Origin: Neurospora tetrasperma FGSC 2508
Lineage: Eukaryota > Ascomycota > Sordariomycetes > Sordariales > Sordariaceae
Length of the DNA stretch: 64,000 bases
Direction: 5' to 3'
Assembly: GCF_000213175.1 (NCBI RefSeq)
Contig: NW_009799100.1
Span: forward strand, 665,225-729,224
Positions within the stretch are counted from its first letter, which is position 1; every line of letters starts with the position of its first letter. Under the pieces are notes generated by a model. That model ran no database searches. It was not told the DNA's origin and was given only the letters and a program-made list of their open reading frames with translations. The translations under genes and the position numbers were made by a program. Shown here piece after piece: positions 53,997 through 64,000 of this stretch.

Positions 53997-54562
53997 AGGT
54001 TCCAACTCCAATGTGAACAGACTGAGAGGAAAGCTGTGTTTGTTCGCTAGTCATGGAGGAATCAAGGAAAACAGAGTCATCTGCAGGTATATAGCCATCC
54101 TGTCCTGCCACACATCTGGCTGGGCGTCCCTCCCACGCTGATGGCTTCCCCCATGCCCATCTCCCCGCCTTCGCTTGTCACAACACGTGTGGTGACTGGT
54201 GTCTGGTCCCAAAGTGCCCCTCTATCCTACCGCACATTCTTGACAGTACACTACAACGGGTTGCAGTCTCTCGCCGAACGGGCCGTGTACCCCACATTTG
54301 CATGAGCTTTCAATAGTGGGCGACACGTGTGCTGAGGTTTGCCAGTGGGGGGTTTTAGGTCTTGGGAAGAATGCAACGTGTATCACCCCATTGAACCCCA
54401 CGGGAGGGCTGAATATGGTTGCAATATGCCGGGGTCAGCAGCAGAACCCCTTGTTGATGCAGGTTTCGGTCAATAGGGTCTTTCTTTTCTGTGCATGGCC
54501 CCCGGCTAGGACCACAACATGCAGGCCATCCAGAGAAGGGATTCCAACGAACTGAACTCTTT
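53997..54562. other. Intergenic, homologous upstream DNA of copy 7
   Basis: No gene. TTGGGAAGAATGCAACGTGT near 54362 and AACCCCTTGT near 54445 recur upstream of copy 2 (about 8225 and 8316), so this is duplicated flanking DNA. Confidence 0.45.
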
Positions 54563-54579
54563 CTGCATTTTCCACAGTG
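54563..54579 (+). promoter_or_regulatory. Shared upstream motif, methyltransferase copy 7
   Basis: CTGCATTTTCCACAGTG lies 198 bp before the ATG. Confidence 0.5.
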
Positions 54580-54776
54580 ACCCATCAGGGTAGCAAAGAC
54601 TGTACAGCTTCCGTTTGTGGATGCCGACTCCCAGTACGATGCTCCTCTTGGCTTCTCCTCTTCCTGCACGCCGTGCTTAAAGTCAGGTCCTTTCTCGCTC
54701 CTCGATCAACAAGTCCTACTCCTTCTCTTATCGCCCAAAAGACTCCCGTCAGACTGTTCACCCAGAACCCGCGACC

Positions 54777-56462
54777 ATGGTCACCAGTCCAAAAAGTCCC
54801 AAGAGTCCCCAAAGCCCCAAGGGCGAGGCAGCTGCTCCAGCCCCGGTCTCGGCCCCGCTCAGTGTCGAGGCGCAAAACGCCGCGGGCATTCTTCCTGCGT
54901 CGCACTGGACAGAGCAAGCGGTAAATCACTCTGTTCATTACCATATCTTCGTCCGGAATTGAGATCTTGTGTCGCATAGAAGACGTGGTCTTCATGGCCT
55001 GCCAGTTGCGTTTCGGGGGCCGTCGATGAGCACGTATTTGGTTGACACTACCAGCTTTGCATTCCCGACCCCCAATATCGCGAGATTCTGCGGTACTTGA
55101 TGTTCAAGCACCGAAACTAACATATTCCTCTCTACTTTGCAGCTCCCGGAAGAGGGCCCGAGCAACGATGGTGCCTCGACACTTGGATCTTTCATGTCCA
55201 CCACCGCTTCTCTGGCTTCGAGCATTTACCAATACCGCACCGTTCAAGGAAGAACCTATCATGGCGAGTTGGGTAATGCTGAATCTTGGGAACCGAATGA
55301 TCCGCGTCACGTCGAAGCCTTGGATCTCTTGTAAGAACCCGCATACCCGCAGATACCTGATTGTCCATGGGTGTCAGCTGGTTGCCTTTAGCTGTTGTTT
55401 CAATCCACACTCCCTGGTCTTGTTGCGACGACCGCCAAAGGCAACCACCTCACACCCACGATCAATAATGACTGCTTCGACCGTACAGCCTAACAGTTGA
55501 GAAGACACCACGCTCTGATGTTGCAGACAGACGGAAAGCTGTATCTCGCTCCACTGGAGAAGAAGAAGGTTCAAAAGGTACTCGACATCGCAACAGGGTC
55601 CGGACTGTGGTCCATGTGAGTGCCTTCTCAGTTTTTCTATCTTCCATCGAGTCCTTCTAACGACGCCGTTGTTTTCTTTAGCGATTTTGCCGACGAGTTC
55701 CCGAATACCGAAGTTATTGGTACCGATGTCACGCCCATTCAACCTTCCTGGGTGCCGCCGAATGTCCAATTTGAGTTGGAGGACTGCAACCAAGAGTGGA
55801 CATGGGCCGCGAATACCTTCGACTTCATTAATATGCGCTTCATGAATGGTATCGTCACCGACTGGTACGCCCTCTTCCGTAATGCCTACAGAGTCTGCAA
55901 GCCTGGCGGTTGGGTAGAAAGCTCCGGGACTTCTGGGAGATTCTTTAGTCATGACGGGACGTTGAAGGAGGGGAGTGCTATAGACCAATGGGGCATAGTC
56001 TTCCGGGAGGGCGGTAAAAAGCTCGGAAGGACTTTTACTGTCTATGAAGAGGACCTCCAAAGGAAGGGTATGGAAGCTGCGGGATTCGTCGATATCCAAT
56101 TCAGGGATATCGAAGTCCCTCTGGGTGTCTGGCACCCGGATAAGAAGGCCGCCGAACGAGGTCTTTGGTGGAAAATGGCTGTTGAGGCAGATATCGAAGG
56201 TAAGTGGTGCTTCACAGCATGAAGAAGAGGGAAAACTACCAAGGGGGCAACGCCAACACACATCCGACCCCTTGATTGAAACTGCCGAGACTGATGCTAA
56301 CATATGGTCACAGGATATATCAACTACTTTTGGAATGCCGCCCTTGGCTGGACCCCCGAGGAGGCTAAGGTGTTCGCACGCTACGTCAAGAAGGAATGGA
56401 ACGATCCTAACATTCACGGCTATTTCATTTTGCGGGTCGCATGGGGCCGCAGGCCAGAGTAA
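54777..56462 (+). CDS. TAM/LaeA-like SAM-dependent methyltransferase, copy 7 (variant SAM loop)
   Basis: Five exons (54777-54920, 55143-55330, 55505-55615, 55682-56199, 56314-56462) give 369 aa, frame intact. The N-terminus is SPK-type (MVTSPKSPKSPQSPKG). Signature [18 protein letters not shown]; motif I VLDIATGSGLWS, where the first Gly of GxGxG is Ala, as in copy 4; VIGTD; CKPGGWVES; end WGRRPE. Introns 1 (222 bp) and 2 (174 bp) are longer than in the other copies. Intron 2 uses an AAG acceptor, because the CAG acceptor just upstream would create an immediate stop. A 379-aa antisense frame over this gene is a composition shadow. Confidence 0.87.
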
Positions 56463-57140
56463 TTGAATGGAAGGGGCACTTGCAGGATGACGGAGGACAG
56501 GTGTCACTCTCACAGATTTTTGTATATTCCTCCAGTTTGAGGGAAACCATGAGCATGACAGGCCTGGATGAACCTAGAAGACGTTTTCACCGTTGTGATT
56601 GACTCTTCAAACACCATACATACCATCACAATCAGCACGATCATGAACATGAACGTGAACGCTACTCACTGCCCTAAAGCAAGTGCTTCGTCATCCTATT
56701 TCAAGCAGCCCAAAAACATGGTCTGTCTTTCCAAAAGTGAAGGACGATTTGATGGAACACTCGAAGTTTTGAGGCTCTAAATTTGAGTCGAAATGGCTTG
56801 AGAGCAGTGTGGTGTCTGTTCAACAGTACGGTTTGTGTTGCCAAGAGGACGGGAGTCATGAAATGAATCAAGGGAGAAGGAGTCATCTCATTCTGCCAAA
56901 GGAAGAAGGTTACTTTTCACACTACATATAGTGTGATCGACCATGAGTTCTATACGTTGTTTCTCTGGTTTACGCTTCTACGCATATAATACGACCGCCG
57001 CAAATATTTCAGCCATATATGTGAGCATAGAGGTATCTATATCATATGACCCACATTCTCTCCTCTTTCTCTTACCCGTTCTTAAACCACATTTAGGTAC
57101 ATCCATCCTGAAGTCTTGAACTTTATCCGTTTAATCCAGA
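56463..57140. other. Intergenic between copy 7 and Hsp70-like relic C
   Basis: No gene seen; the right end may hold decayed 5' sequence of relic C. Confidence 0.35.
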
Positions 57141-58003
57141 GGTATCTTCGTCTTCCCGTTCATCCACAACGGTGTTTCTAGCTTAATCCAGGATATTCAC
57201 GACCGATGCTGGAAAAAGGCCTTCCAGCCCGCGATTGACGAGGCCGAAACGAGGCTCAAGGCACTTGCCAAGAGCCACAAGAGCCGGGGGCAGACCAAAT
57301 CCCCTTGTGGTCATCATGGCTGGAGGAAGCCTCATGAACAAGGCTTTCCAGCTTTGCTTGTAAACAAGCGGACAGTTAGCGAGGAGTAAGTTTCAATGGA
57401 ACCTCTCATGATTTTCATTTACTCAGCTGCTAATCATGTTAATATCGACAGTCTTGTGCGCTGTGCCATTGGATCCCTCTATTGAGAACTCATGGTGTTG
57501 ACCGTACCTCAATTTTTGCACCAGGGCGCCGCGGCCATCGGCCTGCAGATGAGGCACGCAGGACAAGAGGAGGGGCGGGGCGACTGGGACAACATAACAA
57601 AGCCTACCTACCCATGGCACCTTCTCTATTGTTACGTGAGTTGGATTTTCCCCAAAGCTGATGAATAGTAGCAGCAATCGTACTAACGAAATGTACATGA
57701 GTAGGACGTCAAAGCGAAGCAGGACGTCTTTCCGACTTGCGTGATCCCCATGCAAACCGGTGACTGTCTGCGCTTGGTATGCGACCCATTTTAAGGGTAA
57801 GACGACGTCAGCAATCGCAGGCCCTCGAGGAGGATAAAAGGAGCTATGAATTCATCGAGAGGTTACCTCTCAACCCTCGCACCCGTCGGTACGAGTGCAG
57901 GGTAGAATTTCGCGACAGAGGGGACGGAATGGTTAGTATAGTCGACCAATTCCCGGGCACGGTGTGTGAAAATCCCCTATATTTCGACCACGGCACAAGG
58001 TGA
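57141..58003 (+). pseudogene. Hsp70-like relic C (C-terminal half)
   Basis: Pieces line up in order with Hsp70-like A. IQDIHDRCWKKAFQPAIDEA matches the segment of A around EIDDLWERAYEGV. After a one-base frame change near 57300, PLVVIMAGGSLMNKAFQ matches PLVIGAGGSIGNQPL. After an intron, HQGAAAIGLQMRHAGQEEG and GDWDN match the ARGA to KWDN part, with a GTGAGT donor at the same place as in A. The next exon has CVIPMQTGDCLRLVCDP matching the CLVCDP part, followed by a TAA. A further frame change leads to EDKRSYEFIERLPLNPRTRR. No ATPase N-terminal half is found upstream. A dead copy, with family assignment resting on the collinear matches. Confidence 0.6.
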
Positions 58004-59128
58004 TGAGGGCGGGGAGGAAGAAGCGTCCCGCTCAGAGATGTCGTTTCGGATCTTTTCCTTGGTCTACCGATTGAAGAAGAGGATCGCATGGAGAATTCTG
58101 AGGCAGACATCCGAATGTAGGCAGGAAGCGGCCTCCAATGTTCAATGGTGTTGTAGATGACATGTGGATACACCAGGAAAGAGCTAACAAGCTGCATCTA
58201 GCAACTCTTGGTAGGAACGCCCACTTGAAATAGCAACCGCCAGATATCGCAAAGATAAATTTAGCCGGTATCAAAACTCAATGAGACGATGAAACATACG
58301 CCAAATGCTCTTTTCTGTCTTTCAGGACAAAACTCTGTGTGTATATCTCAACAGTGTCACAGCCAACTCACTTTACTTCGTGTATATTTTTTTTCTTCGA
58401 ACTATCCTCTCAATCGACCATTCTGTCACTTAGTACAAGTCTGAGACGATATCTGTAGCTGGTGCACTCCACTGTATATCACAAAAAAAGAGGTTATGAG
58501 GTGATGTTCCCTGTTCCTTGGATGCCAAGGATGCATATGCGATGCATACCCGTCCATCGGCTCATCCATCCGCCTTAACACTCTTGAGACACTCAGCCCT
58601 AGCTCCCCTAATACTTTGTGTACCACGTTTCTGAGACTTGATTCAAGATCCCGGACGGAACCACAGGCTAATTACAATTTGAAATATTCAGATACCAGCT
58701 CGCTTGATGCTGAAAGACAAGAGTGAACCTGCACACTCGTGCGTACAACAGTTCTGTCGGGTGAGCGTACGTTGGATCCACAGGCCTTTAAGCCTACAAG
58801 CATGCAAACTCACATGCTTGTGGAACCAGCTCTTACTCATCACTGAGCCAACGTCGTGGTCGTAGACAACTTTCCGACGCTGGTACTTCAACATCGCGAA
58901 AGTGCATGGGAAGCTTGTGTTGTAGGTTAACTGCGAACTGTCTGGCATTTGCTAGAAAGAGAGCTCGTGGATCATCTCGATCTTTGATCACACTGGTGAT
59001 TGTGTAGAAATGGGCGACAGCTCAGTTGTGGAAGGATGCCGCTGCTGCTGCGACTTCTGAAACCTAAGTCAGTAAAACCGGCAAACTTGAGGAGTCGTGT
59101 TGCTGGGTCCCACTTTCTTTCAAATAGT
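58004..59128. other. Intergenic, no gene seen
   Basis: Moderate A+T content, no protein-like frame that can be defended. Confidence 0.4.
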
Positions 59129-59440
59129 TTATTGTTTCTCGGCTCGGATGACGTTCGCAAGCCTGGTGCCAGGATTAAAACCAAGGCATAGACGAAGATT
59201 GGTTGTGCGTATCCGGTTGGGCTGTCCCGTTTGCTTCACTTGGACGACCACAAACGTCTCCTTGCCACTCCCCTCAATTGACACCTCGCAGTTGTACTTA
59301 TCACCTTCCTGGACCGCGGGAAGATCGTCAAACAACACGTAGGATCGGAGAGACCCAATTGGGATCCTTTCGGCCTTGCTTTTGGGTTTCGGCGCGTGGT
59401 ACTTTCCATCAGGACAACGAGATTCTAGCAGAGTTGGGAT
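59129..59440 (-). pseudogene. 3' end of a truncated gene at the RIP boundary
   Basis: A minus frame reads well from about 59427 down to the TAA at 59129: CPDGKYHAPKPKSKAERIPI, then SYVLFDDLPAVQEGDKYNCE and ETFVVVQVKQTGQPNRI. The 5' portion is missing, because the A+T-rich repeat block starts at about 59442. No family is recognised. It is either an insertion-truncated gene or the last exon of a gene whose other exons were destroyed. Confidence 0.4.
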
Positions 59441-59441
59441 T

Positions 59442-60844
59442 AGTACTACTCTAGTCTAGTATTTAACCAGTACTAGTACTAGACCCAGTACTAATACTAA
59501 TTAGTACTCTAGTATTTAGTACTACTAAAGTATTTTTAGTATTTTCAAAAAATAGTTTTAGTATAGAAAATATGCTAGAAAACGAGCTCTTTTTAGTACT
59601 ATCAACAGTTTTTCAAAACAGTAAAAAACTAAAAAGTTATTAAGAAAAATAAAATACTAATTAGTACCAGAAATACTAGACTAGTACTAGAAATACTAGA
59701 ATTAGTATTAGAAATACTAGGCTAGTACTAGAAATACTAGAATTAGTACTAGAAATACTAGTCTAGTACTGGAAATACTAGTCTAGTACTAAGTATATTC
59801 GTCTAATATTGGGAATACTAATTTAGTATCTTCGATATTTATATATATATATATATATATATTATTAGATAATATATATACTAATTAAATATAATATAGA
59901 AATAGAAATATTTAACAATACAACTTTAAGGAATATAAGAATAAGTTTAAGATAAAAAGAATATAATAAGGAAGTAGAAGAAAAAGTAAAAAAAAAAAAA
60001 AAAAAAGTAAGAAGTATACTAAAGTTAAGAAAGAGAAAAGGTATTAGAAAAGGAAAAAGAAAGAATAAAATAAAATAAAAAGGTAAATAATTTAAAGTAA
60101 TTAAAGTGAAAATAGTTTAGTATGTACCTTTTTAAATAGATGTTTCTTAAAAAGTTATTTACTATGCTTAAAGGTAGAATAAAAGTAAAGAAGTAAATTA
60201 AGAAGGTCGAATAATAAAGAATGTTAATAATTAGTTTAATATAAAATGAAATTAAAAGTTTAAAAATAGAATAATAATATAGATATATTAAAAATTCAAT
60301 TACAAATTATTTGTATATTCGAGTAATATATTATTTTTGAAGAATAGTATATATTATTATTTCTATATTAGTTACTATATTTAATAATAATAAATTATAA
60401 AATAAAGTAGTAAAGTAAAGTAAAATTATTAAATAAAAGAAGGATAAAATTACTTTATTAAGTTAATTGGAGGAATAAGTTTTTAAAAATGTTTAATTTT
60501 ATAATACTTTTGTATATTCGAGGTTAAGAGACTTTTAGTAAGGGTTAGAGTACTAATTCTGAAATTATAAAAGTATAGAAACTTAAAAAGTCTTAAATTT
60601 TATAATAAAGAATAAAAGTTTAAAAAAGTTTAAAATCTTTAGAATATTTTTATATTATACTATTAATACTATTTCTACTATTAATGCTACTACTACTATT
60701 ATTAAAATACTAATTAGTACTACTAAAATACTAATTAGTACTACTCTAGTACTACTTCAGTACTATTCTAGTACTACTCTAGTACTACTCTAGTACTACT
60801 CTAGTACTACTCTAGTACTATTCTGATACTACTCTAGTACTACT
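59442..60844. repeat. A+T-rich, TAGTAC-based repeat block
   Basis: Composition changes abruptly at about 59440. The left part (59442-59830) is built of degenerate units around CTAGTACTAGAAATACTAG. The right end (60700-60844) is a tandem array of an 11-bp unit, CTAGTACTACT. Between them is featureless A+T-rich DNA with poly-A near 59990 and a TA run near 59840-59870. CpA and TpG are scarce and TpA is abundant, the mark of RIP. No gene. Confidence 0.8.
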
Positions 60845-61490
60845 TGTTACGAACTTAAGCGATACAAGGGTCGCCCAGATCCTTGGGATCCGGCAGCCCC
60901 ACTAGGGACGACTAGTATAACTCTTAGTAGCTAGGAAGGGCATATAAGTAAGCGTAGGTTCACTATATACAGGCTCACTATATATAAATACTCACTAGTA
61001 AGCAAGCGCTTATAATAAGCAAGCATTTACAGGTAAGTAGGTACTTATAGTAAGTAAGAATATTATTGTAAATAGACACTTAATAATTAAAAAGCTAAAT
61101 ATAGTCTAGAAGTATAAAAGGACGGCTAGAAAACTTAGATTATTAAATAGTTCGATAGTAGTTAATAAATTATTATTACCGAGACTAATATTACGTATAT
61201 ATATTTATTATAAACCTTTTAGCTTTATTGAATAGTACTAATAGTTTTCATACTTTTAATTATCTTATTTAGGCAAATTAAACTACCATTTATTATATAT
61301 TAACTATTTCCTTTAGCCTATTTTAATTAGTAATTAAAGGTATTTCTTTGCTTTACTATATTTATTACTACTAGAAATAATAATGACCCTACTTATTAAG
61401 GTAAATTTACGAACCTTACTACTATATATTAGTAGTTCGAAGTTATATAGGATTGTATTTATTAATTTAAAATTTAATTCGAGGTTGGAT
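60845..61490 (+). repeat. Probable 5' LTR of the RIP-mutated retroelement
   Basis: Starts TGTTACGAACTTAAGCG directly after the 11-bp repeats. It precedes a possible primer-binding region TTGGATCCGGCGCC (near 61485) and then gag-like sequence. The right border is uncertain since the terminal CA would itself be a RIP target, and the 3' LTR is outside the window, so identity as an LTR is inferred from position. Confidence 0.45.
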
Positions 61491-61539
61491 CCGGCGCCCT
61501 TGGAATAAAAGTAGGAGAGGATACTCCGCTTACTAACCG

Positions 61540-64000
61540 TCCTAAAATTAAATTAGCCGTATTTAAAGAGTTTAATAGATAATAGTCCACCCTTACGGGA
61601 TTCTTAATTTAAATATATATTTATCTCTACTTTTATAGAGATTGGTTCAATTTTGAGTTCGATAAAGTAACTTACGTAGGAATTAGACTTATAGATTGGG
61701 CCTTTACTTAATACGAGCCTATCTTTAAAGACTTCTATAAAAATAGAAAAGATGCTTCGGATTTTATTAGGAAGATTTTAGGTAACTATAATGAATTTAC
61801 TAAGGCCTTTATTCAAATTTTTGGAAAAAAGCATAAGATTCGTTGGGTTTAAGAACGTTTAATTTATTTTCAATAAATTAAATTTACTTTAACTTATATT
61901 ACGCTTTTTAAATAGGATATTCTCTATAGTAATATTAATAACGATAGATTAATATAATTATTCTATAATAGTTTTAAGGAAAGAATTAAAAACGAATTCT
62001 ATAAGGAAAACCGTCCCGAAACTATTAATATTTATATTAATAAAAATTATCCGTATTAACGATCGACTATTCTAGTGGGAGTAGGAGAAGAAAAGAAAAG
62101 TAATTACCTTCGTTCCTTTTAAATTTAATACTAATATTAAGAAGAAAAGGATATAGGGAACCTACTTTTCCAAAACTATTTATACTAGACCTATAGAAAT
62201 TAATACGGCTTAAATTAATTAAAGTAAACGGGACTTTTCGAAGGTTAAGTACTTTAATTATAATAAGACTAGGTATATAGAGAAAAATTATTATATATTT
62301 AAATAGTTAAATTAAAAGAAAGCGGAAACCGCTATAGTAGAAGGAGTTAGAATAATTGAAATCGCTAGCGCCGAATATAGTTAAAACGATTTAGAAGATA
62401 TTATAAATAAGATTAAGGATTACAATTTAGAAGATTAATAGGAGGCCAATAATAAATATTAATAAGAAGGACTTAATAAGGAAAATCTTATTAAGGAGGA
62501 GGTATGAAATATATTTTAAATATAATAGTACTAAACTCCGATTTAGGAAGAAATTGGTAGCCTCTTTAATACCGACCGGATTCTCCTTACGGTTATATAA
62601 ATAATAAATACTATTCTACCTCCGATTCCGCCCTTAGTATTTATAATTGAAAAATCTAATACGTTCGAATTCGTTAATTCGTACTAGTACGGCTACTCTA
62701 ACTATTTTATTAAAAAATACTAGACGGAGCTGCTATAATTTTATTTGAATAAAAGCGGGAAGAACGAATTATAGGAAGATTTCTAAAGGAAACGAATAAT
62801 TGTTATTAAAGGAAAGCTATAAGTTATTTAGGAGTAAACCCCGGAACTAATTAAAATATATTAGCCGGTTATAGGAAATATAGTATAGATATACCCCTTT
62901 TACTATATTTATTACTAAATATTATAGTTCTAATATATTATTAATAACTATTACGAATACTATAGGAAGAAGTATAATAATTATTTTTAGCCTACTAGAA
63001 AATTATATTGGTAAGAGCAATTTAGGCTAGTTATACGTACTTTTAGCCGAAGTAATTTATAAACCGCCTTTATTATAAATAAATAGTTTATATTTAATTT
63101 ATATCCCTTCGTATAGATAAATAAATAATTATTACTTAGGAGATTTATTATACGCCCTTATTATATTTATATTTATATAAAATAGGAAAAAGTAAATTAT
63201 TAATAGTAATAGTACCCGATATCCGATTACCCTATTTATATAAGGTAGAAAGCCTAGGATATTAAAAAGGAATTTAATAATTACCTCTATAGTACTAGGA
63301 TAATTGAGCGTAAGGACAAAGAAAAAGCTACTTATATAGTATAGTTATAGGAATACAATTCGTTAAACGAATTTAAATCTAATGAAGGGGATACTCTTAA
63401 TAATTATCGCTAGGAATTAGGAAATGGCTTAGGGCCTTTAAAGAGGCCTAACGAAAATTAAATCCTAAATGAAATAAATTACCCGATAATATAATTATTA
63501 GAATAATAAAATCCGAAACCCTATAATACCTATAGAAGTTACTATTATAGAAGAAGGGAAAGAGGATTAGTAATTAAAAGTTATAATTTATTAAAAGAAT
63601 TACTAAACTTTTATATTAATAGATTCTAGAGTTTAATTAAATTTTATTTTACTAAAGTTCGTTACTTAATTTAGGATTCCTTAGAAAAAGAAAAAGGTTC
63701 CTTTTATAGTAAAAGAACCCTTCGAAATATAAATCGTAAGACGGGAAATGTTACTACTACCTATTATAATAAAAGGCAAAATGATTAAAATTAATTTTAA
63801 CGTCGTTAAAATAGAGTTATTTAAGAATATAATCCTAAGGTACCTATAGTATATAATATACAACCCAAATATTAATTAGAAGGAAGGTAACTACTTATAT
63901 CCTAGGACGTACTTAATTACTAATAGGAAAACCAGAGTACAGTAAAAAGTAAATTAAGGAGGTAATATTCCTATAGCCCTACTATAAAAAGTATAAGAAA
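61540..64000 (+). mobile_element. RIP-mutated Ty3/gypsy-type LTR retroelement, gag and 5' pol remains
   Basis: Conceptual frames are full of stops but keep gag-like order. Near 61560-62050 pieces such as IKLAVFKEFNR, IDWAFT, FTKAFIQIFGKKHK, ERLIYFQ and YNSFKERIKNEFYKENRPET follow the gag of fungal gypsy elements. Near 62245-62298 the zinc-knuckle reads KYFNYNKTRYIEKNYY, in which each Cys of CCHC is now Tyr (TGY to TAY). After that come protease/RT-like A+T-rich remains to the window end. Changes are G-to-A and C-to-T in strongly A+T-biased context, as RIP produces. The element runs off the right edge; no functional protein is encoded. Confidence 0.75.

Noticed and set aside
55374-56513. 379-aa minus-strand ORF
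   Set aside because: Antisense shadow of methyltransferase copy 7; similar shadows lie over other copies (for example 16347-16730 and 9744-10007).
63681-63863. 60-aa minus ORF in the RIP block
   Set aside because: Ile/Leu/Phe-rich translation of A+T-rich DNA; expected by chance.

Overview
The window looks like a chromosome segment of a filamentous ascomycete with active or past repeat-induced point mutation (RIP), most like Neurospora or a close Sordariomycete. Reasons: short GT-AG introns of about 50-170 bp with CTRAC-like branch sites, a HET-domain gene, many fungal-type TAM/LaeA-like methyltransferase genes, and a 4.5 kb block of extreme A+T content holding a retroelement whose coding sense has been destroyed by C-to-T/G-to-A changes. 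Bases 18661-19347 are an assembly gap (N). The family names come from motifs I recognise; no database search was run. Several reading frames open only at GTG or TTG, so starts were re-chosen at ATG.

Layout. 0.4-2.5 kb: secreted sedolisin (S53) protease, followed by a 416-bp PIF/Harbinger-like MITE (2598-3013). 5.7-17 kb: four tandem TAM-type SAM methyltransferase genes (copy 1 frameshifted, copies 2-4 intact) plus a three-exon 96-aa gene of unknown function. 20.4-22.7 kb: a broken Hsp70-like ATPase gene (A), divergent from a low-complexity protein gene with a Cys/His-containing C-terminal module. 27.1-28.2 kb: a second terminal-inverted-repeat element with nested palindromes. 28.6-31 kb: gene debris. 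31.4-36.7 kb: a conserved unknown gene, a small Nif3/YqfO-like gene and a HET-domain gene. 39-41.3 kb: paralogue of the low-complexity gene. 42.5-46.1 kb: methyltransferase copies 5 and 6 (minus strand). 47.3-49.4 kb: a metallo-beta-lactamase-fold hydrolase and a mitochondrial-type small protein. 51.3-58 kb: Hsp70-like gene B, a relic of the low-complexity gene, methyltransferase copy 7, and a third, decayed Hsp70-like relic (C). 59.1-59.45 kb: the 3' end of a gene cut off by the RIP block. 59.45-64 kb: A+T-rich repeats and a RIP-mutated Ty3/gypsy-type LTR element running off the window.

Theme. Three families have expanded here by segmental duplication: methyltransferases (7), Hsp70-like ATPases (3) and the low-complexity/Cys-His proteins (3). 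They are interleaved, and the arrangement Hsp70-like(-)/low-complexity(+) occurs twice. The methyltransferase copies keep exon lengths to the base and share an upstream motif ending in CACAGTG 155-215 bp before each ATG, yet differ by intron gains and losses, a frameshift, and substitutions in the SAM-binding loop. Hsp70-like A carries a CAG-to-TAG stop of the RIP type. This is a birth-and-death accessory cluster in a genome that punishes duplication; its biochemical role cannot be read from sequence.
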